Part shown: positions 24,586 through 33,457 of the stretch, piece by piece
How positions within the stretch are numbered: the first letter of the stretch is position 1
Layout of the letters: the number at the start of each line of letters is the position of its first letter
Assembly (NCBI RefSeq): GCF_039542035.1
Contig: NZ_BAABHJ010000032.1
Span: 1-64,000 of the forward strand
Direction: 5' to 3'
DNA: 64,000 nt
From: Actinoallomurus liliacearum
GTDB taxonomy: Bacteria > Actinomycetota > Actinomycetes > Streptosporangiales > Streptosporangiaceae
The notes under the pieces: model-generated
What the model was told of the DNA's origin: nothing
What the model saw: only the letters and a program-made list of their open reading frames with translations
Databases searched by the model: none
Position numbers and translations under genes: made by a program

Positions 24586-26220
24586 TCAGTCGGAGACCGC
24601 GAGCCAGACGGCCGTTTCCGTGGGCAGCAGCCCGCCGTCGAGCGGGCCGCTGGCCAGCAGGACCTCAGCGTCGGCGGGCAGCTCCTGCGGCGCCCCGGAC
24701 AGGTTGACGACGCAGGCGAAGCCCGGTGCGCGGGTGAACCGCAGCACCCCTTCGGGCGCGTCGTCGTCCCAGGTCAGGTCGCCGTCGCCCAGGGCCGCGT
24801 GCTCGTGCCGGAGCCGCAGCGCGGCGCGGTACAGCTCCAGCGTGGACGCCGGGTCCCCGGCCTCCGCGTCGGCCGTGAGCCCCTTCCAGGACTCCGGCTG
24901 CGGCAGCCAGGGCGTGCTTCCGTCCGGACCGAATCCGTATGGCGCGGTGTCACCGGACCACGGAATCGGCACTCGGCAGCCGTCCCGGCCACGGGACGTG
25001 TGCCCGGAACGTTCCCAAACCGGGTCCTGCAGGGCGGACTCGGGCAGGTCCTCGACCTCCGGGAGGCCGAGCTCCTCGCCCTGGTAGACGTACGCGCCGC
25101 CGGGCAGGGCCAGCATGAGCAGCGCCGCCGCCCGGGCCCGGCGGGTGCCGAGCTCCAGGTCGACGGGCTCCTCGACGTCGTGCTGCGGGCCGCGGCCGCC
25201 GGTGTGGGTCCGGCCGTACCGGGTGACGTGGCGGACCACGTCGTGGTTGGACAGGACCCAGGTGGCCGGGGCGTTCTCCAGGGCGAACGCGCCCAGGCTC
25301 GCGTCGATCACCTCGCGCAGGCTCGCGGCGTCCCACGAGGCGCGCAGGTAGTCGAAGTTGAACGCGGTGTGCAACTCGTCGGAGCGCAGGTAGCGCGCCA
25401 GCCGCTCCGGAGTCGCCACCCACGCCTCGGCGACGAACGTACGGTCGCCCTCGTAGCGGTCGGCCACCCGCCGCCAGCCGCGGTAGATCTCGTGGACCCC
25501 GTCGCGGTCCCAGTGCGGGTGGTCGAGCCGCATGCTCGGCTCCAGGACGTCCTCCGCGTCGCCGCCGAGGTCCGGCAGGCCGTCCTGCTTGATCATGCCG
25601 TGCGCGACGTCGATGCGGAAGCCGTCGACACCGCGGTCGAACCAGAACGCCAGCACCTGTTCGAACTCGGCGCGGACCTCGGGATTCTCCCAGTTCAGGT
25701 CCGGCTGCTCGGGGGCGAACAGGTGCAAGTACCACTCTCCGTCCGGCAGCCGGGTCCAGGCGCTGCCGCCGAACGTGCTGCGCCAGTCGTTCGGCGGCAG
25801 CTCGCCGTCGGCTCCGCGACCGGTCCGGAAGACGTACCGGTCGCGTTCGGGGCTGCCCGGGCCGGCCGCGAGCGCGGCCTGGAACCACTTGTGCCGGTCA
25901 GAGGTGTGATTGGGAACGATGTCGATGATCACCCGGATGCCGTGGTCGTGCGCGTCACGGATCAGGGCGTCCGCGTCGGCCAGAGTGCCGAACATCGGAT
26001 CGATATCGGTGTAGTCCGCCACGTCGTAGCCCCCGTCCGCCATCGGAGAGGGGTACCACGGCGTGATCCAGACGGCGTCGACGCCGAGGTCGCGCAGGTA
26101 CGGCAGCCGGGATCGAATCCCGGCGATGTCACCGATCCCGTCACCGTTCGCGTCGGCGAAGCTGCGAATGTAGATCTGGTAGATGACGGCGCTGCGCCAC
26201 CAGGGGGCGTTGACGTGCAC
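24586..26220 (-). CDS. GH13 alpha-glucosidase (oligo-1,6-glucosidase type)
   Basis: A 544-residue GH13 enzyme. The barrel regions are all visible: DIVPNHTSDRH, GFRIDVAHG with nucleophile Asp204, FVAEAW with acid/base Glu265, and SNHD with Asp327. The QIYIRSFADANGDGIGDIAGI start marks the alpha-glucosidase/oligo-1,6-glucosidase subgroup. No signal peptide, so it acts on imported oligosaccharides. GTG 26220 has AAGGGA close upstream. It is the last gene of the binding protein-permease-permease-glucosidase operon, 37 bp after the second permease gene. Confidence 0.92.
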   Translation of the reverse strand: MHVNAPWWRSAVIYQIYIRSFADANGDGIGDIAGIRSRLPYLRDLGVDAVWITPWYPSPMADGGYDVADYTDIDPMFGTLADADALIRDAHDHGIRVIIDIVPNHTSDRHKWFQAALAAGPGSPERDRYVFRTGRGADGELPPNDWRSTFGGSAWTRLPDGEWYLHLFAPEQPDLNWENPEVRAEFEQVLAFWFDRGVDGFRIDVAHGMIKQDGLPDLGGDAEDVLEPSMRLDHPHWDRDGVHEIYRGWRRVADRYEGDRTFVAEAWVATPERLARYLRSDELHTAFNFDYLRASWDAASLREVIDASLGAFALENAPATWVLSNHDVVRHVTRYGRTHTGGRGPQHDVEEPVDLELGTRRARAAALLMLALPGGAYVYQGEELGLPEVEDLPESALQDPVWERSGHTSRGRDGCRVPIPWSGDTAPYGFGPDGSTPWLPQPESWKGLTADAEAGDPASTLELYRAALRLRHEHAALGDGDLTWDDDAPEGVLRFTRAPGFACVVNLSGAPQELPADAEVLLASGPLDGGLLPTETAVWLAVSD

Positions 26221-26257
26221 TGTTTCCCTTCAGGGGGGTCGGGGAGGGTGTCGTGCC

Positions 26258-27127
26258 CTACTTCACGCCACCGGCGGTGAGGCCGGCGATGATGCGGCGC
26301 TGCAGGAGCAGCACGACGATGACGAGCGGTACGGTCACGAGGACGCCGGCCGCCATCTGCGTGCCGAACGGCTGGTCGAAACCGTACGCCCCGGTGAACT
26401 TGGAGATCGACACGGTGGCCGTCTGCATCTCCTTCTTGTTCACCATGCTCAGGGCGATCATGAACTCGTTCCACGCTGCGATGAACGCGATGATCGCGGT
26501 GGTGAAGACGCCCGGTGCCGCGAGCGGAACGATGATCTTTCGGAAGGCCTGGCCGCGGGTGCACCCGTCGACCATGGCCGCGTACTCCAGTTCGAACGGC
26601 ATCTGCCGGAAGAACGCGTTGAGGTTCCACACCGCCAGCGGCAGCACGAACGACAGGTTCGGGATGATCATCGACTGGTAAGTGTTGATCCAGCTGATGT
26701 TCGTGAACAGGTGCAGCAGCGGAACGATCAGGGAGATCGTCGGGAACATCGAGGTCGCCACGATGATGCCGAGCACCACGTTCTTGAACTTGAAGTCCAG
26801 CCGCGCCAGCGCGTACGCCGTGAAGGTGCCGACGACGAGCGTGAGCACCGTCGTCACGCCCGCCACGACGATGCTGTTCAGCAGCGCCCGCTGGAACCCC
26901 ACGTCGTGCTTGAACACCGCCGTGAAGTTCTTGATCGAGATCGGCGAGGGGATCGGCGAGTTGTCGAACTGGTCCTCCGGCCGCCGGAAGGCCGAGACGA
27001 CCATCCAGTAGAACGGCGCCAGACAGTAGAGCGCCACCACGATCATGCCGAGGTACGAGAGCGCCCTGCCCGCGCTGAAGCTCCGGCGCTCCTTGGCCCC
27101 GGACTTCGAGGTGGAAATGGCGGTCAT
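26258..27127 (-). CDS. Carbohydrate ABC permease, MalG type
   Basis: A 289-residue permease with six hydrophobic helices and the EAA loop EYAAMVDGCTRGQAFRKIIVPLAAPG that contacts the ATPase. It overlaps the stop of the partner permease by 4 nt. No ATPase gene lies in the operon; actinomycete sugar importers of this type commonly use a shared MsiK-like ATPase encoded elsewhere, which is the likely arrangement here. Confidence 0.93.
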   Translation of the reverse strand: MTAISTSKSGAKERRSFSAGRALSYLGMIVVALYCLAPFYWMVVSAFRRPEDQFDNSPIPSPISIKNFTAVFKHDVGFQRALLNSIVVAGVTTVLTLVVGTFTAYALARLDFKFKNVVLGIIVATSMFPTISLIVPLLHLFTNISWINTYQSMIIPNLSFVLPLAVWNLNAFFRQMPFELEYAAMVDGCTRGQAFRKIIVPLAAPGVFTTAIIAFIAAWNEFMIALSMVNKKEMQTATVSISKFTGAYGFDQPFGTQMAAGVLVTVPLVIVVLLLQRRIIAGLTAGGVK

Positions 27128-28140
27128 GCCGTTGCCTCCCGGGTGGGCCGCGAGCCCTTCTTGGCACGCTTGGCGGACGCGGACTTCTTACGCGCCCGCG
27201 CGTCGCCGATGATGTCGGCGCCGAGCAGCTTGACGAAGGCGTACGCGACGACCGCGACGTAGACGAACAGGATCGTGGCGTAGGCGGCCGCGGGACCGTA
27301 CCGCAGGTTGGTCGCCTCGTCGTAGGCGAGCATGGACAGGGTGTTCACCGAGTCCTTGTGCGCGCCGATGAGCACGAACGGCAGGTCGAAGAACCGCAGC
27401 ACGTCGAGCAGCCGGAACAGCACGGCGACGAGCAGCACCGGCTTGATCAGCGGCAGCGTGATCTTGACGAACGTGTACCACGTGCCGGCCCCGTCCACCT
27501 TCGCGGCCTCGTAGACCTCGCCCGGGATCAGCTGGAGACCGGCGAGGACGAGCAGGCCGACGAACGGCGCGGTCTTCCACGTGTCGGCGATGAGCACGGC
27601 GACCTTCGCGTGGAAGCCCTCCGTGGTCCACAGCACCTGGTGGCCGATGATCGCGTTGGCCACGCCGTCGGCCTGGAAGACCCAGCGCCACAGCAGCGCG
27701 GACACCGCGGTCGGGATCGCCCAGGGCACCAGAATGCTCGCCCGGACGAAGCCCCTGCCGCGGAAGGCCTGGTGCATGACCAGCGCCATCGCCACGCCGA
27801 GGATCGTCTCGATGATGACGCCGACGACGGTGAAGAAGGTGGTGTTGTAGAACGCGTTCCAGAACGCGTGCGAGCTGTCACCGGTCAAGATGTCGGTGTA
27901 GTTCTTCAGGCCGACGAACTTGTCGCCCTTGACGACGAACCCGTTGGCGTCCAGCCCGTTGCTGCGCTGGTACAGCGACTCACGGAGCGCGTCGACGATC
28001 GGGTAGCCGACCACGAGGGCGAGGACGAGGAAGGTCGGCGAGAGCAGCACGGCGGCCAGGCGACCCGAGCCCTGGACGTCGCTCTTCTTTTTCTGCTTTA
28101 CCGGGGCGACGGTTCCCGGTTCGGCGGTCGTAGTAGTCAT
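27124..28140 (-). CDS. Carbohydrate ABC permease, MalF type
   Basis: A 338-residue permease with the EAA loop YEAAKVDGAGTWYTFVKITLPLIKP and about six helices. The N-terminus is a hydrophilic extension (VAPVKQKKKSDVQGSG) and the C-terminus ends in a run of basic residues. It starts 55 bp after the binding-protein gene, beyond a strong hairpin, and overlaps the MalG-type gene by 4 nt. Confidence 0.93.
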   Translation of the reverse strand: MTTTTAEPGTVAPVKQKKKSDVQGSGRLAAVLLSPTFLVLALVVGYPIVDALRESLYQRSNGLDANGFVVKGDKFVGLKNYTDILTGDSSHAFWNAFYNTTFFTVVGVIIETILGVAMALVMHQAFRGRGFVRASILVPWAIPTAVSALLWRWVFQADGVANAIIGHQVLWTTEGFHAKVAVLIADTWKTAPFVGLLVLAGLQLIPGEVYEAAKVDGAGTWYTFVKITLPLIKPVLLVAVLFRLLDVLRFFDLPFVLIGAHKDSVNTLSMLAYDEATNLRYGPAAAYATILFVYVAVVAYAFVKLLGADIIGDARARKKSASAKRAKKGSRPTREATA

Positions 28141-28156
28141 GGAGCCCTCCTGGGGG

Positions 28157-28189
28157 CCCGTGGCGGGACGACGGGCGTCCCGCCACGGG
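28157..28189 (-). terminator. Strong hairpin between binding-protein and permease genes
   Basis: CCCGTGGCGGGACG (28157-28170) and CGTCCCGCCACGGG (28176-28189) form a perfect 14-bp stem with a 5-base loop. In sugar ABC operons such hairpins lower expression of permeases relative to the abundant binding protein by partial termination or RNA stabilisation; that role is inferred. Confidence 0.8.
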
Positions 28190-28195
28190 ACGCGG

Positions 28196-29485
28196 CTACG
28201 GCGTGATCAGCTGTCCGAGCTTGTTCTGCAGGTCGGCCAGCGCCTGGTCGGAGGTCGACTTGCCGGTGAGCGCCGCGTAGGCGGCCTCCTGGATCGCGGC
28301 GGTCACGTCGCCGTACCGCACGGCCTGCGGCCGGGGCTTGGCGTTGTCGAGGGAAGCCTTGAGGGTCGTCAGGTAGGGGAACTTCTTCTGCAGCTCCGGG
28401 TCGGAGTACAGCGACGCCAGGGTCGGCGCCTCCGAGGAGTTGATGAGGTTGGCACGCTCGGTCTGCTCGCTGGTCAGGTACTTGATGAAGTCCAGCGCCG
28501 TGGCCTTGTTCTGAGCGAACTTGGAGATCGCCAGGTTGTGGCCGCCCAGGGTCGGCGCGCCCGGACCGTTCAGACCCGGCAGCGGGGCGACGGCGAACTT
28601 GTCGACGACCTTCGAGTCGCCCTTCTTGTTCGACAGGGCGTAGGCGTACGGCCACTGACGGTAGAAGACCAGGTTGCCCTTCTCAAAGGCGCGCCGGGAC
28701 TCCTCCTCCTTGTAGCTGATGGCCTCCTTGGGGATCATTCCGTTCTTGAAGCCGTTGACGAGGAAGTCCAGGCCCTGCTTGGCCTGCGGGGTGTTGACGT
28801 TCGGCTTGCCCGAGTCGTCGACGACGACGCCGCCGGCGCTCTCGACCGCCTCGGAGAAGTTGACCGTGAGGCCCTCGTACTTCTCGAACTGGCCGGCGTA
28901 GCAGTTGGCGCCCTTGATCTTGGCGCAGTCCTGCTGCATCTCCGCCCAGGTCTTCGGCGGCGCCGTGATGCCCGCCTTGTCCAGCAGGTCCTTGTTGTAG
29001 TAGAGCAGACCGGAGTCGGTCTTCCACGGCGCGGCGTACAGGTTGTTCCGGTACTCACCGGTCTTGGTCGCCGAGGGCAGGAACTTCGTCAGGTCGAACT
29101 GGTCCTTCGGAAGCTGCGAGACCCACTGGTTCGCGGCGAACTCCGCCGTCCACACCACGTCCAGGTTCAGCACGCTGTACGCGTTGGACTTGGTCTGGGC
29201 GTTCTGCACCATCTGCTGCCGCTGTGCGTCGGCGTCCTCCGGCAGCTCGATGATCCGAGCCTGCTCCTTCGGGTGCTGCTGGTTCCAGGCGTTGACCAGG
29301 TTCTGCAGGTTGCCCGACGTGTCCTTACCGGTCGCCAGCGTGATCGGCCCACGGCCGCTCAGCGCACCGGAGTCGTTCGACCCGCCCTTGCTGTCGTCGC
29401 TCTTGCTGCCGCCACACGCGGCGGCGACCACGGCGACGCTCGCCGCGATGACCGCGAAGCGGGTCATTCTCGAAACGGATGCCAC
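28196..29485 (-). CDS. Extracellular sugar-binding lipoprotein of the ABC importer
   Basis: A 429-residue family 1 solute-binding protein. Signal: MTRFAVIAASVAVVAAACGG with lipobox VAAAC, so it is lipid-anchored outside the membrane. Body features include LATGKDTSGNLQNLVNAWNQQHPKEQARIIELPEDADAQRQQM, NLDVVWTAEFAANQWVSQL and GHNLAISKFAQNKATALDFIKYLTSEQ, typical for oligosaccharide binders. GTG 29485 is chosen because GGAG stands 5 bases before it. It follows the LacI gene by 59 bp and leads the importer genes. An alpha-glucoside ligand is inferred from the GH13 partner. Confidence 0.92.
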   Translation of the reverse strand: MASVSRMTRFAVIAASVAVVAAACGGSKSDDSKGGSNDSGALSGRGPITLATGKDTSGNLQNLVNAWNQQHPKEQARIIELPEDADAQRQQMVQNAQTKSNAYSVLNLDVVWTAEFAANQWVSQLPKDQFDLTKFLPSATKTGEYRNNLYAAPWKTDSGLLYYNKDLLDKAGITAPPKTWAEMQQDCAKIKGANCYAGQFEKYEGLTVNFSEAVESAGGVVVDDSGKPNVNTPQAKQGLDFLVNGFKNGMIPKEAISYKEEESRRAFEKGNLVFYRQWPYAYALSNKKGDSKVVDKFAVAPLPGLNGPGAPTLGGHNLAISKFAQNKATALDFIKYLTSEQTERANLINSSEAPTLASLYSDPELQKKFPYLTTLKASLDNAKPRPQAVRYGDVTAAIQEAAYAALTGKSTSDQALADLQNKLGQLITP

Positions 29486-29544
29486 CTTTACTCCATCCTG
29501 AGGGATTGTTCGGTACTGCTGCCGGATCGGATCCCCGGCCCTCG

Positions 29545-30555
29545 TCACTCCCGTGCCACGAGCTCTGGGCGCAACATCACCCCCTCGGGCGGGGAATCAC
29601 TACCCTGCACCCGCGCCGTCAGCAGACTGACGACGCGTCGCGCCACCTCGTCGAGCGGTTGCCGGATGCTCGACATCCGGGGCGAGATCAAAGACGCGGC
29701 GGGTGAGTCATCGAAGCCCACCACGCCGACGCGCGGACGGCCGTCCGCGTCCAGGCCGCCGGCGAGCCTGGCCCCGACGGCGTGCGTGTCGCTGCCGCAC
29801 ACGAACGCGGTCGGCGGCTCGGGCCGCGCCAGCATGCGCTCGGCCGCCGCGACGGCGACCGCGACACCCTCGCCGCACACGCCGATCAGTCCGTCGGTCT
29901 CCAGGCCGTGCCGGCCCATGGCCCGCAGCCAGCCCCTCCGCCGCTCGTCGCCGAACCCGGTGCCCTCGGGCCAGCCGAGGTAGGCGATGCGCCGGTGGCC
30001 GCGGCCGATCAGGTGCTCGACCCCCTGCTCGATGCCGTACGCCCCGTCCACGTCCACCCAGGTGTACGGGCCGTCCTCCTGACCCCAGGGCCGGCCGAAG
30101 CACACGAAGGGGATGCTGCGCTCGGCGAACCACGGGAGCCGCCGGTCCCGCGCGGACACGTCGGCCAGGACGAACCCGTCGACGGTGCCGGTGCGGATCA
30201 GGTCCTCGTAGGTCGCGAGTTCCTCGTCCACGGCCGTCGGGGCGAAGAGCAGCAGGTGGTAGCCGGCGGCCCCGGCCGCCGCGGTCAGCGAGTAGAGGAA
30301 GCGGTCGAGGAAGTTGCTCACGCCGATCGGCGCGGGGATCTTCAGGCCGAGACACCGGCTGGCACGTTCCCGGAGGTTCTGCGCGGCGCGGTTCGGCCGG
30401 TAGCCGAGCTCCTCGATCGCCCGCCGTACGCGTGTGGCGGTGTCCGGCGCCACGCGCGCGGGACGGTTCAGCACGTTGGAGACCGTCTGACGGGAGACAC
30501 CGGCGGCCGCGGCGACATCGGAGATCGTCACTCCGTTCGCGTCTCGACCGTTCAT
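29545..30555 (-). CDS. LacI-family repressor of the sugar operon
   Basis: A 336-residue regulator from ATG 30555 (GAGGGAGAGG just upstream). The helix-turn-helix TISDVAAAAGVSRQTVSNVLNRPARVAPDTATRVRRAIEELGYRPNRAAQNLR contains the hinge and the LacI minor-groove motif; the rest is a periplasmic-binding-like sensor. It is cotranscribed-looking with the ABC operon rather than divergent from it, and an inverted repeat typical of LacI operators lies 44 bp upstream of its own start, so autoregulation with the operon is likely. Confidence 0.92.
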   Translation of the reverse strand: MNGRDANGVTISDVAAAAGVSRQTVSNVLNRPARVAPDTATRVRRAIEELGYRPNRAAQNLRERASRCLGLKIPAPIGVSNFLDRFLYSLTAAAGAAGYHLLLFAPTAVDEELATYEDLIRTGTVDGFVLADVSARDRRLPWFAERSIPFVCFGRPWGQEDGPYTWVDVDGAYGIEQGVEHLIGRGHRRIAYLGWPEGTGFGDERRRGWLRAMGRHGLETDGLIGVCGEGVAVAVAAAERMLARPEPPTAFVCGSDTHAVGARLAGGLDADGRPRVGVVGFDDSPAASLISPRMSSIRQPLDEVARRVVSLLTARVQGSDSPPEGVMLRPELVARE

Positions 30556-30598
30556 CCCTCTCCCTCGCGTTTCGCGATATTTCTGGTGACCCGGGGCG

Positions 30599-30614
30599 AT
30601 TTGATCGTTCAAAT
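30599..30614. promoter_or_regulatory. Probable LacI-family operator
   Basis: ATTTGATCGTTCAAAT has 6-bp perfect arms (ATTTGA/TCAAAT) around TCGT, in one of the few A/T-rich patches of the region, 44 bp upstream of the repressor start. I found no second copy before the binding-protein gene, which suggests lacI and the importer are controlled from one promoter. Confidence 0.6.
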
Positions 30615-30692
30615 TGCCACCACGCGAGAAGGCGTGTCAAGCAGATGTCGAACACGTTTCCGGCTCGTTACATGCGCGTGTTGGTACCGAGT

Positions 30693-30721
30693 CCGAGTGG
30701 TCCGGACCACTCGGGCCCGAG
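30693..30721. repeat. Overlapping perfect palindromes in the lacI/CNNM intergenic region
   Basis: A 22-bp perfect palindrome (30693-30714, arms CCGAGTGGTCC/GGACCACTCGG) overlaps a 12-bp palindrome CTCGGGCCCGAG (30710-30721). It is flanked by divergent genes, so a terminator role is unlikely; an operator or cruciform-forming site is possible. Confidence 0.5.
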
Positions 30722-30768
30722 CAGCTCACAAGCCCCGAAACGGGCAGGTTTCTCCCCTAGGGAGGACG

Positions 30769-30957
30769 ATGCCACGCCGGACGCGCTCCAGGAAGAGGGA
30801 TAAGGAACGCGGGCGCGGGCAGGGCGTTCGGCGAGCCGTCCGGGAACACCGGGGCGGGCGCGCGTCGTTGCCGCTATACGACCGAGGAAGAGGGGGGATG
30901 TGGGTGTCCGCGACGTCGGACCCTTCCAGTCCTGAGGCGAGGGCACCGCGATGGTGA
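30769..30957 (+). CDS. Possible small Arg-rich protein coupled to the CNNM gene
   Basis: A 62-residue frame (MPRRTRSRKRDKERGRGQGVRR...) begins 3-4 bases after GGGAGGA and ends in a TGA that overlaps the ATG of the next gene. The strong ribosome site and overlap favour a leader peptide or coupled small gene, but the composition resembles random high-GC sequence and I do not recognise it. Confidence 0.25.
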   Translation: MPRRTRSRKRDKERGRGQGVRRAVREHRGGRASLPLYDRGRGGMWVSATSDPSSPEARAPRW

Positions 30958-32369
30958 GCGCCCTCGCCGGTGTCGCCGCGATCCTGGTGCTGACGGCCGC
31001 GACCGGGTACTTCGTCGCCCAGGAGTTCGCCTTCATCGCCGCCGACCGCGCCACGCTCGCCGCGCAGGCCGAACGCGGAGACAGAAGGGCCCTGAGGGCC
31101 CTGGACGTGACGAGCCGGCTGTCGTTCATGCTGTCCGGCGCGCAGCTGGGGATCACGGTGACCGCGCTGGTCGTCGGCTTCATCGCCGAGCCCGCCACGT
31201 CCCGGTTGATCGCCCCGCTGCTCGAGCACGCGGGCCTGTCCGGCGGCCAGGCCGACGGCGTCGCGGTCGTCGCCGGGTTCCTGCTGGCGACCGTGGTCCA
31301 GATGGTGCTCGGCGAACTGCTGCCCAAGAACCTGTCACTGGCCCGCGCCGAGCCGGTCGCCAAGGCACTCGCCGCCTCGACCCTGGCGTACCTGACGGTG
31401 GCGGGCCCGGTGATCAGGTTCTTCGACACGGCGGCCGCCCGGCTGGTGCGGCTGTTCGGCGTGGAGCCGGTGGAGGAGCTGCACCACGGCGCGACCCTGG
31501 AGGAGCTCGGCGACATCATCGGCGAGTCCCGTCGCGCGGGCCATCTCCCGCCGGACCTGTCCGACCTGCTCCAGCGTGCGCTGACCTTCCGGGAGCGTAC
31601 GGCGGCCGAGGTCATGGTGCCCCGTCCCGACGTCGTCGCCGTTCCCCGTGCCACGACCGTGGCGGAGCTGACCGACCTGGTGACCCGCGTGGGCCACACC
31701 GACTATCCGGTCTGGGGACGGGACATCGACGACGTCATCGGCGTCGTCGGGGTACGCGAGCTGGCCGCGCTCGACGTCACGGACACGCCCGGACCGTCCC
31801 GCCCGAACAGCACCGGTGCATCCGGCACCGGCTCCCCCGGCGGCGACCGGACCGTGGACGCGGTGATGCGCCCCGCGCTGCTCGTCCCGGACACCCTCGA
31901 ACTGCAGGCGGTCACGGCCCGGATGCGCGAGGCGGGTCAGGAGTTCGCCGCCGTCGTCGACGAGTACGGCGGCCTGGCCGGGATCCTCACGTTCGAGGAC
32001 ATCGCCGAGGAACTCGTCGGCGAGATCGCCGACGAGAACGACGCGGCCGAGGCGGATCCCACCCGTGGCAAGGGCGTCTGGGTGCTGAACGCCGGCACCC
32101 GGATCGCGCAGGTCCGGGACCTCACGGGGCTGGCACTGCCCGTCGACGCCGCGTACGACAGCCTCAGCGGGCTCGTCATGACACGGCTGCACCGCCTGCC
32201 GCGAGCGGGCGACCGGATCGAGGTCGAGCTCGACCCCGAGTACGGCCCGCCGGGGCACGCCGCGATCGAGGTCCTCGCCGTCCGCCGGCGCGTGGCCCGG
32301 ACCGTGCGGCTGCACGCGCTGCCACTCGCCACCGCCGCGCCCGGAGAGTCCCTCGGGGGGTTCGCGTGA
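30951..32369 (+). CDS. CNNM/CorC (hemolysin-like) membrane protein with CBS pair
   Basis: A 472-residue protein with an N-terminal DUF21/CNNM membrane domain (residues 1-170; GAQLGITVTALVVGFIAEPAT, VVQMVLGELLPKNLSLARAEPVA), a CBS pair (about 205-340, with VMVPRPDVVAV and EFAAVVDEYGGLAGILTFEDIAEELVGEI), and a C-terminal CorC_HlyC domain (GVWVLNAGTRIAQVRDLTGLALP...). The family handles Mg2+/Co2+ export or membrane integrity. A Gly/Ser/Thr-rich insertion splits the CBS pair. It overlaps the next, related gene by 4 nt. Confidence 0.9.
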   Translation: MVSALAGVAAILVLTAATGYFVAQEFAFIAADRATLAAQAERGDRRALRALDVTSRLSFMLSGAQLGITVTALVVGFIAEPATSRLIAPLLEHAGLSGGQADGVAVVAGFLLATVVQMVLGELLPKNLSLARAEPVAKALAASTLAYLTVAGPVIRFFDTAAARLVRLFGVEPVEELHHGATLEELGDIIGESRRAGHLPPDLSDLLQRALTFRERTAAEVMVPRPDVVAVPRATTVAELTDLVTRVGHTDYPVWGRDIDDVIGVVGVRELAALDVTDTPGPSRPNSTGASGTGSPGGDRTVDAVMRPALLVPDTLELQAVTARMREAGQEFAAVVDEYGGLAGILTFEDIAEELVGEIADENDAAEADPTRGKGVWVLNAGTRIAQVRDLTGLALPVDAAYDSLSGLVMTRLHRLPRAGDRIEVELDPEYGPPGHAAIEVLAVRRRVARTVRLHALPLATAAPGESLGGFA

Positions 32370-33382
32370 ACCCGCTGACCTCCGCCCTGGTCACGCTCCT
32401 GCTCCTGGCCGGCAACGCCTTCTTCGTCGCCTCGGAGTTCGCCCTCGTCGCCGCGAAACGCCCGCGCCTGGAGCGGGCGGCGGCACGCGGCGGCACCGCC
32501 GCGCGGGCCGCCGTCGCCGGGATCGACGAGCTGTCGCTGATGCTGGCCGGCGCGCAACTGGGCATCACCATGTGCTCGCTGGGGCTCGGCGTCGTCACCG
32601 AGCCGGCCTTCGAGGGCCTGCTGGACGCGCCGCTGGCGGCCGTCGGCGCCCCGGCGGCCGTCGGGCACGCCGTGGCGTTCACCCTGGCGCTGGGCGTGGT
32701 GACCTTCCTGCACATGGTGGCCGGGGAGATGGCGCCGAAGTCCTGGGCGATCGCCCACCCCGAACGCTCGGCCCTGCTCCTCGCGATCCCGTTCCGCGGG
32801 TTCGCCCGGCTGTCGCGCCCGCTCCTGACCGTCCTCAACGGGATCACCAACGGTCTGCTCCGGCTCTGCGGCGTACGGCCGCGCGCGGAGGCGGAGGTGC
32901 CGGCCGACCCGCAGCGGCTGTCCCACCTGATCGGCGAGTCGCGCCGCTTGGGGTTGATCGACAACGCCGAGCACGACCTGCTGGGCCGGGCCATCACCAC
33001 GCGGAACGCGGGCATCGACCACCTGGTCGTGCCCGCCGAGCGGGTCACCGCGGTCCCCGCCGACGCCGACCCGGAGGAGATCAGGAGGGCCGCCACGGCG
33101 AGCGGGCACACCCGGCTGCTCGTCCGGGACGGCCGCGCCCGCATCCGCGGGCTCCTGCACGTACGGGACGCCCTCCCCCACGGCGCCGACGGCCGGACCG
33201 CCGGCGACATGACCTACCCGGTCCCGGCCCTTCCCCCGGACACGACGGTGCTGGCCGCGGTCAGCACGCTGCGGCGTGCCCGCGCGCAGCTCGCGCTCGT
33301 CGCGACGCCGGAGAATCCGTTCATCGGCATCGTCAGCCTCGACGACCTGCTGAGCGAGCTCCTCGCCGGCAACCCGCACTGA
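32366..33382 (+). CDS. Second, shorter CNNM-family membrane protein
   Basis: A 338-residue paralogue of the preceding protein with the CNNM domain (FFVASEFALVAAKRPRLERAAARGG, GAQLGITMCSLGLGVVTEPA, HMVAGEMAPKSWAIAHPER) and a CBS pair ending in FIGIVSLDDLLSELLAG. It lacks the CorC domain. GTGA overlap with the upstream stop shows coupling, so the two probably form a heteromeric complex. Confidence 0.88.
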   Translation: MNPLTSALVTLLLLAGNAFFVASEFALVAAKRPRLERAAARGGTAARAAVAGIDELSLMLAGAQLGITMCSLGLGVVTEPAFEGLLDAPLAAVGAPAAVGHAVAFTLALGVVTFLHMVAGEMAPKSWAIAHPERSALLLAIPFRGFARLSRPLLTVLNGITNGLLRLCGVRPRAEAEVPADPQRLSHLIGESRRLGLIDNAEHDLLGRAITTRNAGIDHLVVPAERVTAVPADADPEEIRRAATASGHTRLLVRDGRARIRGLLHVRDALPHGADGRTAGDMTYPVPALPPDTTVLAAVSTLRRARAQLALVATPENPFIGIVSLDDLLSELLAGNPH

Positions 33383-33457
33383 GCCGGCCGCCACGACGGA
33401 CGGCCTCCGGCAGCCGCGGCGACCCGCCCGGCGAACTCCTCATCGGCGGTGGCCCGC

